A stretch of 64,000 bases of DNA, from positions 124,001 through 188,000 of the forward strand of contig CAWDDX010000005.1 in the NCBI GenBank assembly GCA_963801195.1, in the 5' to 3' direction. The notes below the pieces were generated by a model. That model saw nothing but the letters and a program-made list of their open reading frames with translations. It ran no database searches and was not told the origin of the DNA. Below are positions 27,460 to 35,390 of the stretch, piece after piece. Positions within the stretch are counted from its first letter, which is position 1, and every line of letters starts with the position of its first letter. Made by a program: the position numbers and the translations under genes. This DNA is from SZUA-36 sp963801195 (GTDB lineage: Bacteria > Pseudomonadota > Gammaproteobacteria > Xanthomonadales > SZUA-36).

Positions 27460-27861
27460 ATGCAAGGCGGATGTCATTGCGGGTGGGTGAGGTACGAGAT
27501 TTCGGGCGAGCCGTTTGACGCCGATTATTGCCACTGTCGTGATTGCCAGGCGACCACGGGAGCACCCGTTTCAGCGTGGATGGATTTTAAAAAAGAGCAG
27601 GTCCGCTGGAGCGCAGGTTTGCCGACCGAATATGCATCTTCGGAACACATCAGGCGCGGGTTTTGTCCGAAATGCGGGTCGTCACTGAGCTATCGAAGCA
27701 CACAGTATCCGGACTACCTCACGTTGAGCATCACCTCGCTGGATGACCCCGAATTATTCAAGCCCAATTACCACATCTACACCGACAGCCAGGTCAGTTG
27801 GCTGACCATCGACGATGACTGCAAACGCTATCCGCGGGGGCGCGGCGGCGGGCAAAGCTGA
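27460..27861 (+). CDS. GFA family zinc-binding protein
   Basis: A 133-residue protein of the GFA (glutathione-dependent formaldehyde-activating enzyme-like) family. Zinc-binding cysteines are arranged as GGCHCG near 4-8, YCHCRDC near 24-29 and FCPKCGS near 68-74. Most members are not true formaldehyde-activating enzymes and their role is unknown. A second GFA protein lies at 56423. The gene sits between rlmJ (divergent) and the broken amidohydrolase, with no obvious partner. Confidence 0.88.
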   Translation: MQGGCHCGWVRYEISGEPFDADYCHCRDCQATTGAPVSAWMDFKKEQVRWSAGLPTEYASSEHIRRGFCPKCGSSLSYRSTQYPDYLTLSITSLDDPELFKPNYHIYTDSQVSWLTIDDDCKRYPRGRGGGQS

Positions 27862-27930
27862 ACAAACAGGTCGATTCTCTGGCAAAATAGCGCCTTCGTG
27901 AATAATTACAAATCGAAAACGGAGTCCTGT

Positions 27931-29627
27931 ATGCAGCGCGTTCGCTCAATTTTCACCATCCTGGCGCTATCAACCATCCTTGCCGCGTGTTCCGAGTCCA
28001 CGCCGCCGTCGCTAACGGCCGTGGCGCCCGCAGCAACACATACGCCCGCAGCAAGCGTCGCACCCCTAAGCGGCCCGGAAATATTTTCGATCCTGATCGG
28101 CGGCACACCGGTCGGACAACTGGAAGCGAAACACACCGCCGGCAACAGCCAAATCGAGTATGAATACCGCAACAACGGCCGCGGCCCCACGATCTCCGAG
28201 AAGGTCTCCATCGGTGAAAATGGATTGCCAACGGGCTGGACGATCACGGGCGCCAGGACCTTTGGCAACAAGATCGATGAACAATTTGCACTCAACGGTG
28301 GCGAGGCCAGCTGGAAGGACGCAACCGGGGCTGCCAAAACGACACTATCGGAGCCCAGTATCTACGTCGCCCAGGATGCGAGCCCTTACGCGATCGGGAT
28401 TTACGCCAGGGCATTGCTTGCGGATGAAGACCGTTCAATGCCCGTCCTGCCGGGCGGTACGCTGCGGCTCGACGAAATCGAAACGATGAACGTAAACGGC
28501 GAGGGCGGGGAAATACCGGTGACGGCATACGCATTGTCCGGTATCGACATCAACCCGACCTATTTCCTGCTCGATCAGGACGGCGAATTCTTCGCGGTCA
28601 TTCGGACCTGATCGCAAAAATCAGGGACGGCCGCCTGGCCGGCCCGCGTGTCACCCGCAGTGGATTTATCGAAGGCAAGAGCCCTTACAGTTCCAACAAC
28701 GGTATCATCGTGTCAACACAAGAGGAAGCAATCGCTGCGGTTAAAAACTACGAGAACGGCGATTTTTACCAGATCAAGATTTATAACAGCATGAACCCGG
28801 ACTGGGTGCCGGCGATGATCGAAGAGGCGCACGCCAACGGTCTGAAGGTCGCCGGTCACGTGCCGGCGTTCTCAAACGCCGACGCCATGATCGCCGCCGG
28901 TTATGACGAGATGACCCATATCAACCAGGTGATGCTCGGCTGGGTGCTCGAAGAAGGCGAGGACACCCGCACGCTGCTGCGTCTGACCGCGTTGAAACGT
29001 CTGCCGTCTCTCGATATGGACGACCCGGCGATCGCAAAAACGGTCAACGCGATGGTTGAAAACCATGTCGCGATAGATCCGACCCTGGCGATTCACGAAA
29101 ACCTGCTGCGCGCACGCAATGGCACGACCGCGCCCGGCGTCGTCGACTACATCGACCACATGCCGGTGGAGGTTCAGCGCGGCGCGAAAACCGCGTGGGC
29201 CGATATTTCATCACCCGAAGACGACACGGCCTACTGGCAGGCCTTTGACAAGATCATCGAAACGGTCACCCTGATGCGTGAACAGGGTATCCAGCTGGTA
29301 CCCGGAACGGACCTCGGCGGCTCGTTCAGTTATCACCGAGAACTCGAACTCTACCAGTTGACCGGCATGACGCCAGCGGAGATCCTCAAATGGGCGAGCT
29401 ACGACATGGCGGCCTACCTCGGCCAGCAGGATGAACTGGGTTCGATCGAGACCGGCAAGCTCGCCGACTTCTTCCTGATCCCCGGTGACCCGACGGCGGA
29501 TCTGAAAGCCATCAAGAGCATTTCGATGGTGGTCAAGGACGGCACTTTTTACTTTCCGAGTGAAATTTACCCCGAGTTCGGTATACGGCCATTTATCGAC
29601 GCACCGGCGGTGAGGTTGTCGGATTAA
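27931..29627 (+). pseudogene. amidohydrolase lipoprotein gene with its catalytic middle deleted
   Basis: The first part (27931-28611, 226 codons) is a lipoprotein N-terminus: the signal ends in lipobox LAAC, followed by a beta-rich domain (NNGRGPTISEKVSIGENGLP, FALNGGEASW, YALSGIDINP). It stops with TGA at 28611. The next frame at once resumes with DLIAKIRDGRLAGPR and the C-terminal half of an amidohydrolase (HVPAFSNADAMIAAGYDE, THINQVMLGW, VPGTDLGGSFSYHRELEL, GKLADFFLIPGDP). In intact relatives roughly 150 residues with the HxH metal site lie between these parts. They are missing here, and the two parts are out of frame. A 305-codon frame from GTG 28710 remains open. ATG 27931 is chosen for its GGAG ribosome site. 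Part of this half is repeated at 39515. Confidence 0.75.
28708..29458 (+). repeat. 751-bp direct repeat, copy 1
   Basis: Reading line by line against 39515-40265, no difference was found over 751 bases (constant offset 10807). The repeat starts at TCGTGTCAACACAAGAGG and covers most of the amidohydrolase C-terminal half. From 29459 on the two copies still align but carry scattered substitutions to the end of the gene, then diverge completely. No terminal inverted repeats or transposase are associated with the unit. Confidence 0.93.
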
Positions 29628-29952
29628 TGAAAATACGGTCCCCGGTCAGGACTAAATTGTTAAAGCCGTGCTCTGGAAGGTTTGGGCGCCGACATAGCCT
29701 TCTTGGCGGTGATATTGCGGTGCCTTTGATCAAGCCTTGTTTTGAGGCTTGGCCGTATCCACCAATTTTGGGGCAGTCCAAAAATATGCGAGCGTGTATT
29801 CCTCTCAAAAAAAAGCGGTCGTCAATTCGATTAATTGCAAATGGTGAATATTGGGGCACCAGTGGAATAGTTGCATTGTCGTGCAATTTGCTTAAAGTGT
29901 TTCACAAAAAAATGGCTAGGCTTTGCCGGTGGTTTCTTATTGGATTTTGAAA
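29628..29952. other. left edge of the glycan island, no gene seen
   Basis: This stretch begins right after the broken amidohydrolase gene and becomes AT-rich towards the first glycosyltransferase. Open frames on both strands here show no family features. It probably holds the promoter and leader of the glycosyltransferase at 29953. Confidence 0.5.
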
Positions 29953-31605
29953 ATGAAGTTTAAACTTAAATCTGTCACCTTTTATTTAATGTTTCTCATA
30001 ACAGTAGCAATTGGCGTCAGTTTGAGACTTGACCAGGTAGGCTTACAGGTATTACTCGACGATGAATGGCACGTCATTCACCAGTTGTTGCTCAAAAGCC
30101 CGGCCCAGCTATTTCTTACTTTCGGACACGCTGATTTCAGCATTCCGTTGGCGTTATTGTACTGGAGTGAGTTAAAGTTATTTGGATTGAGTGAATTAGG
30201 AATGCGATGGCCCATGCTGCTAGCGGGCATGTGCACATTGATTGTATTTCCACTCTATGTCAGAAAGTACTTCAGTGACAAAGTCACATTGCTTTTTACT
30301 GTATTGTTAGCTGTTTCACCGAAGTTGCTAATTTACAGTCGAACTGCAAGACCCTATGCGCTCACGCTGCTGTTATCTCTATTGGCTGTCGGGGTGCTCC
30401 ATGGATTTGTCGAATCTAAAAATACTTCATGGAAATTAGGACTTGCATATGTAGTTAATGCCGTGCTTTGTGTTTGGCTGCATTTGATTAGCCTGCCAAT
30501 TGTCGTGGCGCCGTTTTTTGTACTTGGAATCCCTGCGTTACTGAGAAGGGACTGGAACAAGGTGCTCCGATTAATGTGGCTGGGTATTTTTACACTTGCA
30601 GGAATGCTTGCCCTTTTGCTACCACCGATGCTGAGTAATCCCGAAGTACTTGCTGTAAAACTTGGCAAGCAAATACCAGATATTGGTACTGTTTTCGGTG
30701 CTCTGTTTTTCTGGTTGGGAACGTCTTCGTCGGTAGTTGTTCTTGTTTGTTTGGTTTTAGCCCTCCTGGGAGCCCGTTCGCTATGGCGGGATTTTCCGCT
30801 AACACGAAGTATTACATTGGGCTTGGCTTTGACCTTTGGACTCATAATATTCACTCAACCCGCCTGGGTGCAATATCCATTGACGTTTGGCCGATATCTG
30901 TTGGGTGTAATTCCAGTGCTTTTACTCTCTACTTCGATAGGCTTTTTTAAATTGATAGATGTACTAAGTTTTAGGTTGAACGGCGTTGCAGAAAAACTTG
31001 CTTCCTCATCAGTTTTGGCTCTTTTTTTACTGTGTGTGATCTATTACTCTCCATTGCTCAAAATTCTGGCGAATCCCAATTCCAATAGCTTGCATTCGGT
31101 CTACCAATTTGATTATCGTGATAAGTACAACCTGATCATGATTTATCAACAGGATTTTCCGGTAAGTCCGTTTTGGCAGCGTCTGACTGCATTTCCTCGG
31201 GATTCACTTAAAATTGCTGCTAGTCCATTTTATTTTGAAACTTATCACTGGGATGCAGCTCGCTGGGAACAGATTTCTAAACAAAGAGTCATGCCAGGCT
31301 TTCTGGAGGGGTTTTGTTCTAAGAACCGGTGGGGTGAAGTGCCCAATGGTCAGGGATTCATATTCAAAAATGTTGGCTACCTGGCAGACGGAAACGATTT
31401 AATCAAAAGAGGATTTGACTTGGTTGTATATCAAAAGCCATTCAAGGTCATAACGTATCAAGGGGAGAAGGAAATCGGCATGGATACCGCTGATTGCGAA
31501 TTGGAAATCCAGAGGCGGTTCCCAGCCCCGATTTATGAAGACCAATGGTTGGTGGCCATCCCCCTCTCGGAAGAACTAAGACAGAAATTCGATGCTGCAC
31601 GGTAA
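29953..31605 (+). CDS. membrane glycosyltransferase, ArnT/GT39-like
   Basis: A 550-residue integral membrane protein. It begins with a helix, then a periplasmic-type loop with LLDDEWHVIHQLLL, where acidic residues after the first helix resemble the Asp-Glu metal/base site of GT-C enzymes. About ten further hydrophobic segments follow, including SRTARPYALTLLLSLLAVG, which resembles the family's cytoplasmic loop and third helix, and a soluble C-terminal part from about 390. Such enzymes transfer a sugar from a polyprenyl-phosphate carrier to a lipid or protein in the periplasm. The gene overlaps the next one, a GT2 enzyme, by 14 bases. Its base use is AT-richer than the flanking chromosome, which suggests transfer. 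Confidence 0.75.
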   Translation: MKFKLKSVTFYLMFLITVAIGVSLRLDQVGLQVLLDDEWHVIHQLLLKSPAQLFLTFGHADFSIPLALLYWSELKLFGLSELGMRWPMLLAGMCTLIVFPLYVRKYFSDKVTLLFTVLLAVSPKLLIYSRTARPYALTLLLSLLAVGVLHGFVESKNTSWKLGLAYVVNAVLCVWLHLISLPIVVAPFFVLGIPALLRRDWNKVLRLMWLGIFTLAGMLALLLPPMLSNPEVLAVKLGKQIPDIGTVFGALFFWLGTSSSVVVLVCLVLALLGARSLWRDFPLTRSITLGLALTFGLIIFTQPAWVQYPLTFGRYLLGVIPVLLLSTSIGFFKLIDVLSFRLNGVAEKLASSSVLALFLLCVIYYSPLLKILANPNSNSLHSVYQFDYRDKYNLIMIYQQDFPVSPFWQRLTAFPRDSLKIAASPFYFETYHWDAARWEQISKQRVMPGFLEGFCSKNRWGEVPNGQGFIFKNVGYLADGNDLIKRGFDLVVYQKPFKVITYQGEKEIGMDTADCELEIQRRFPAPIYEDQWLVAIPLSEELRQKFDAAR

Positions 31606-32320
31606 GCGATTAATGGTTGTAATGCCCGCGTTTCGCGCAGCCAGGACCTTGCAGATCACTTGGCGTGGTTTACCGCACGACATTGTGGACAGATTATTAC
31701 TCGTGGATGATGCCAGTAATGATGAAACCGCAGAAGTTGCCAGAGGGCTTGGCATTGATGTCCTTACGCATGAATCAAACCGGGGTTATGGCGCGAACCA
31801 GAAAACATGTTATGAGGCCGCACTTACCGATGGTGCGGATATCATAGTGATGTTGCATCCGGACTATCAATACGAGCCGAGGTTGCTGACTGCAATGGCG
31901 GCAATGATTGAATCAGAAATTTACGATATTGTCATCGGTTCGCGCATCATTGGTGGTGGTGCATTACGCGGTGGCATGCCGTTATGGAAGTACATAGCTA
32001 ACCGTGGACTGACGGCATTTCAAAACCTTCTGCTAGGCGCAAAACTTTCAGAATATCATTCTGGTTATCGTGCGTATTCACGCCAGGTTCTGCAAAAGTT
32101 GAACTGGCGGGACAATTCAGATGATTTCTTGTTTGACAATCAATTTCTCGTCCAAGGGATTTTGGCCGGTTGCCGGGTGGGGGAAATATCTGTGCCGACT
32201 AAATATTTTGACGATGCGAGTTCAATAAACTTCAAACGTTCAGTTCAATATGGGTTTGGTGTTTTATGGACTTCCGTCACCGGATTTCTGATGCGGATCG
32301 GCTTGTATCGCAGCCCATAA
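31592..32320 (+). CDS. GT2 family glycosyltransferase, polyprenyl-phosphate sugar synthase-like
   Basis: A 242-residue GT-A glycosyltransferase. VVMPAFRAARTL opens the fold, LLVDDASNDETAEVA binds the nucleotide, MLHPDYQYEP carries the metal-binding acidic motif region, and GSRIIGGGALRGGMPLWKY is typical of dolichol/undecaprenyl-phosphate mannose or glucose synthases. It lacks C-terminal membrane helices. It probably makes the polyprenyl-phosphate sugar used by the adjacent membrane transferase, with which it overlaps. The ATG at 31592 or 31613 may be used. A broken GtrA-type gene follows, completing a common donor-making, flipping and transferring trio. Confidence 0.85.
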   Translation: MLHGKRLMVVMPAFRAARTLQITWRGLPHDIVDRLLLVDDASNDETAEVARGLGIDVLTHESNRGYGANQKTCYEAALTDGADIIVMLHPDYQYEPRLLTAMAAMIESEIYDIVIGSRIIGGGALRGGMPLWKYIANRGLTAFQNLLLGAKLSEYHSGYRAYSRQVLQKLNWRDNSDDFLFDNQFLVQGILAGCRVGEISVPTKYFDDASSINFKRSVQYGFGVLWTSVTGFLMRIGLYRSP

Positions 32321-32397
32321 TTTGAATTGCAAAAAAACTACATTGACCATTGAGCAATATTGTCAGTTATTTGAATCTTGTACTTATTCCAGGGAGT
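32321..32397. other. short gap before the GtrA remnant
   Basis: Follows the GT2 stop directly; AT-rich. It may contain the degraded start of the GtrA-like gene, but no start codon in a fitting frame could be identified. Confidence 0.4.
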
Positions 32398-32713
32398 AGC
32401 AAGCAACGGCATGTTTATTTGTCGCAGCACCTTCTGATTGGCGTCTTTGTGCTGACCGCCCACTATGTTGTTATGTGACAAGTTCTCTCTCTCAACGTTT
32501 TCTCCGGTCGTGGCGATATCAGTTGGTTTTGTCGTTGGAGCTACTACTAGGTTTCTTCTTTCTTACTTACACATTATCGAGCCTGAAGGGTGTGCCGTTG
32601 CTACGGTGCCTCATTTTGTCATGGTGCTTGGACTTCAAGCGGTAATTAACGCTGGATTGAAATGCCTCCATTCTTTGGCCACCGGTTTGTTAGGTTTTCC
32701 TCATTTCACGTAA
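32398..32713 (+). pseudogene. broken GtrA-like flippase
   Basis: Two frames carry pieces of a small four-helix GtrA protein. The first reads RHVYLSQHLLIGVFVLTAHYVVM and meets a stop at 32476-32478. It is followed in another frame, from about 32508, by FSPVVAISVGFVVGATTRFLLSYLHI and a further two hydrophobic helices to 32713. The layout of helix 1, helix 3 with VGFVVGA..RFLL, and helix 4 fits GtrA, which moves polyprenyl-phosphate sugars across the inner membrane. A stop codon plus a frameshift inactivate it, and its end runs into the IS3 remnant. The recognition rests on helix pattern and position, so it is moderate. Confidence 0.5.
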
Positions 32714-32925
32714 TTCAAAATAGGCCATTTCCGGCGTGATGTAGTTTTGTGAGCTATGCGACCCTCGTTCATTCATAGCGGCATCGCCACTTTTCGATCA
32801 TAACGCTGGCCCCGGTCAGGCAGTTGAATGTTTCAGCATTATGGCATTCCTTCCGGAATGTGCCGTTAAAACTTTGACAACTGCCGTTCTGTCAAGGCTT
32901 CCCCGGCTCAATATCGCCTACGATA
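32690..32925 (-). pseudogene. IS3-family transposase (OrfB) C-terminal remnant
   Basis: Read on the minus strand the sequence gives DIEPGKP, a stop, then QNGSCQSFNGTFRKECHNAETF and GASVMIEKWRCRYE. After a frame change comes NERGSHSSQNYITPEMAYFELRE, ending MRKT and a stop at 32690-32692. This is the end of the DDE transposase of an IS3-group element, where an intact copy reads IEPGKPxQNAFIESFNGTFRxECLN and YNExRPHSSLGxxTPxEFA. In-frame stops and a frameshift show it is dead. Nothing of OrfA or the N-terminal integrase core is left on the other side. Confidence 0.85.
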
Positions 32926-33521
32926 TTGTGTGATTTAAGCATGCAATTGTCTGCCATGGAGCCCTCCCAACCAGGCGAGTGTTTGTGGCGTTGTGCTTAG
33001 TGTCGTTTATCGGGTTTGAATTCCAGCGGTTGTATGAATGTATCTTGGATAGTGTCACAAACCTTCTTGTCAAATGACCTTGGATTGCAGACCTGCAAAT
33101 ACTGGCTACGGTATTCAAGGAATTCGAGGAATCCTTTTCGGTGGTAGCCTTTTTTCGTTCGAGCTATCGCAAGATTACAACGGTTTGAACAGACCGTTTT
33201 CGCCGCCTAAAAATTGCGCGAAAGATGAATTACGTTTTCTAAATATCTACACCGATGCAGATTATTGGTTCTTCACCATTTCAGTAAACAAGACATTACA
33301 GCACTCGGCCTGCCAAAATTGTCAATAAAATAAGTGATTTGGATCAATTGTAGTACTGAGCGCACATGATATTCTCCGATTCGCCCATCGTCTTTATGAT
33401 GAGAAAAGCAGGTTGGGGACCAAGTCTGAACGTGATCATTAATGATTTGCTAAATTAGAGCACTTCTTGTGACATCTTGATTCGCCCAACACAGTCCTAC
33501 AGTGAATTGGGAGTAATTCTT
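32926..33521. other. gene-poor stretch in the island
   Basis: About 600 bases between the IS3 remnant and the exported orphan. Several short open frames exist, none with family features. The sequence is mixed in composition and probably consists of rearranged or degraded DNA. The last 60 bases contain the ribosome site GGGAG of the next gene. Confidence 0.5.
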
Positions 33522-34325
33522 ATGAAAACATTTTATCTATTTTGTCTAGCTTTTTTTAGTATCGCCGCTTATGCGGATCCTGTTTTGAAGGAAACTGAGA
33601 TTTTGGCGTCATATCTTCAAACAAACGGAATTTCTTACCAATATTGGTCAGGATTTACAAGACATACACCAGGGCCAAACCCCACGGAAAATGATCCAAA
33701 CACTTATGTTTTCCTAAGTTATCCGGACCCAGCCGATGATGAAACAATGGCGATTTTCTTTGAATTTAGTTTAGGCTCTGGTCTTGTTCAAGAACCCGAT
33801 ATGCACTTGGCCGTCGGATTGCGCGGACCAGAACCCGCTCAAAGTGGCTTACCTCTCGCGGAAACAGTGACTAGAGGAAGAGGGCTCGCAATTGGTAATT
33901 TAGGTTCGTATCACGGAGGTGACTGTGTGAATGGAAGTCAAGGATTCTTTATAGAACATTTCACTTACCAAATTTTCCAAGACGATCATAAGTGGTTGAC
34001 AACCTGTAAGAAAATCACTATGCCAAAAAACATCAAATATCGTGCTGATGTCCATGTTTCCAAGGACCATGTCATGGTCGCCGTATGGAAGAAAATCTAT
34101 CATTATCTCTTTGCCCCACCAGATTACCAGCTTCTTGCATACAATGAATGTTATATGGATTTTGGTCCTTGGCGGGAAGAGTGGCAGTGCCCCGAGTATG
34201 AAGATGAGGAAGATTTAATTGATTTTGATCATGTGTTTGGTAATGCTTTTATAACAGTAACAGGCAATACTGCAGAAAGGACATGGAATCTGTACAACGT
34301 CTTCATTGCACATTGGGATACATGA
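33522..34325 (+). CDS. exported orphan protein
   Basis: A 267-residue protein with a clean signal peptide (MKTFYLFCLAFFSIAAYAD). The mature part has four cysteines, aromatic-rich beta-type stretches (ISYQYWSGFTRHTPGP, MAIFFEFSLGSG, YHGGDCVNGSQGFFIEHFTY) and an acidic segment EYEDEEDLIDFDHVFG. I do not recognise a family. ATG 33522 has GGGAG nine bases upstream. The gene is intact, AT-rich, and isolated between transposon remnants, so it may be a recent import; nothing indicates its role. Confidence 0.7.
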   Translation: MKTFYLFCLAFFSIAAYADPVLKETEILASYLQTNGISYQYWSGFTRHTPGPNPTENDPNTYVFLSYPDPADDETMAIFFEFSLGSGLVQEPDMHLAVGLRGPEPAQSGLPLAETVTRGRGLAIGNLGSYHGGDCVNGSQGFFIEHFTYQIFQDDHKWLTTCKKITMPKNIKYRADVHVSKDHVMVAVWKKIYHYLFAPPDYQLLAYNECYMDFGPWREEWQCPEYEDEEDLIDFDHVFGNAFITVTGNTAERTWNLYNVFIAHWDT

Positions 34326-34619
34326 AGTAAAAAAATCGCTTAGTTTTGAACTATTAAGCTTGAGAGTGATTTAAAAGCACCAGTGGCGGTGGCACCTTGG
34401 TTTACAGTGGGTATCTAAAATTCAGCAACTGCAACCAAAATTGTCACCGTCATGTTTCAGACAAATTCAGAGATTAATTTTCTGCAAACCATCTATTGAA
34501 AAACTGCGGGTCTTTGGAACCAGTCAGTTAAAACGTAAGTGGTTAACAAACGACACCCGGTTTGCCTGAGTAGATTCCGGTCACGCTCAACGCTCCCTAT
34601 AATACTGGAGCAGCAAGCA
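34326..34619. other. gap with a possible IS66 left end
   Basis: No gene seen. GTAAGTGG at about 34536 resembles the conserved GTAAGCG terminus of IS66 elements and lies about 85 bases before the IS66-type remnant. A TATAAT follows near 34600. This end assignment is inference. Confidence 0.4.
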
Positions 34620-34847
34620 ATGCAAAAGATGATTCCGGCGCTGACGGAGCGTCAGCGCTATAGGCTGGATCACATCCAAGCCTGCGATGTTTCAGGAAAG
34701 TATCGTTGAGTACGCAGCATCACAAGGCATTGCTACCTGGGCGATGTATGCCGGTAGAAAGTCGCTGGTCCAAAAACGCATTTTACCGCGGACGCAAATT
34801 GCCCGGTTCCAAAGGGTAAAAGTGATGGACGCGGCGGTCAACAACCA
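34620..34847 (+). pseudogene. IS66-family accessory protein remnant
   Basis: The start MQKMIPALTERQRYRLDHIQACDVSGK and, after a frameshift near 34700, SIVEYAASQGIATWAMYAGRKSLV, LPRTQIARFQRVKV and DAAVNNHWYI match the helix-turn-helix accessory (TnpA-like) protein of IS66-type elements. A sequence GTAAGTGG at about 34536 resembles the GTAAGCG ends of IS66 elements and lies at the expected distance upstream. The piece ends abruptly at about 34848, where it is joined to an IS256 fragment. Confidence 0.75.
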
Positions 34848-35120
34848 TTGGTATATCCTCGGACCCGGATTCAGCTCTGTATCGTCCACATGGTGCGCAA
34901 CTCGATCAAGTATGTGCCCTGGGAGGTTTACAAGCCCGTCACCGCTGATCTGAAGCAGATTTACCAGGCGGTGACCGAAAAAGAAGCCTTATTAGCCCTG
35001 GACAATTTATCCGCACGCTGGGACGGACAATACCCGCAGATCAGTCGTTCGTGGTGCTCCCACGGGGACAATCTCAACGCCGTGTTCGATTACCCCGAGG
35101 ACATCCGCAAGGCCATCTAG
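34848..35120 (+). pseudogene. IS256-family transposase fragment
   Basis: About 88 codons read VYPRTRIQLCIVHMVRNSIKYV, PVTADLKQIYQAVTEKEALLALD and WDGQYPQISRSW, ending FDYPEDIRKAI. This is the middle of an IS256-type (MULE) transposase, where an intact copy continues with YTTNAIES. The left end is fused to the IS66 piece at a shared TGGTAT, and the right end stops at TAG 35118-35120, where homology ends. Both ends of the IS are missing. Confidence 0.9.
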
Positions 35121-35121
35121 C

Positions 35122-35207
35122 TTCGCACGCTGGCGCCGTGCGAGGGAATAATGCATCAACACCAGTAAAGCCGCAATACCTCTAAAAGCCTGAAGATTGA
35201 GAAGCAT
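35122..35207 (-). pseudogene. 5' fragment of an acyltransferase-3 gene
   Basis: On the minus strand an ATG at 35207 opens MLLNLQAFRGIAALLVLMHYSLA, the standard N-terminus of OafA/YrhL-type membrane acyltransferases, and is then cut by the IS256 fragment after about 25 codons. The intact paralogue at 40463-41488 begins MLFNLQALRGIAALLVVMHHSLA. Their DNA is similar but clearly not identical, so this is a relic of a related gene rather than a fresh copy. Confidence 0.8.
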
Positions 35208-35390
35208 GATTTTTGTTCTTTCTTGATGTTTTGACCTTGAAGTGTACACCACATGTCCCGGGGCTCCGTATTTTTCCCGAGCTTCAGAAACGGCTGGGTA
35301 AGAACGGATTGATCGAACCGAAAGCGAGTGTTCAGGAAGGCATTAGCGAATCTGGATATTACTCAATTTGAGTTTGATGGTGTGATCCAT
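35208..35390. other. short rearranged stretch
   Basis: Between the acyltransferase scrap and the end of the sulfatase-like gene. A rightward frame reads LQKRLGKNGLIEPKASVQEG before stopping, suggesting another gene scrap, but no family could be assigned. Confidence 0.35.

Noticed and set aside
28708..29458. Repeat as an insertion sequence
   Set aside because: It encodes part of an amidohydrolase, has no terminal inverted repeats, no transposase and no target duplication.
29627..29950. Rightward 107-codon frame before the glycosyltransferase
   Set aside because: Starts at the stop of the amidohydrolase fragment, has no family features, and overlaps the start of the GT39-like gene in another frame.
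32918..33118. Leftward 66-codon frame as the N-terminal part of the IS3 transposase
   Set aside because: It adjoins the OrfB remnant but gives no integrase-core motifs, so it was not joined to it.
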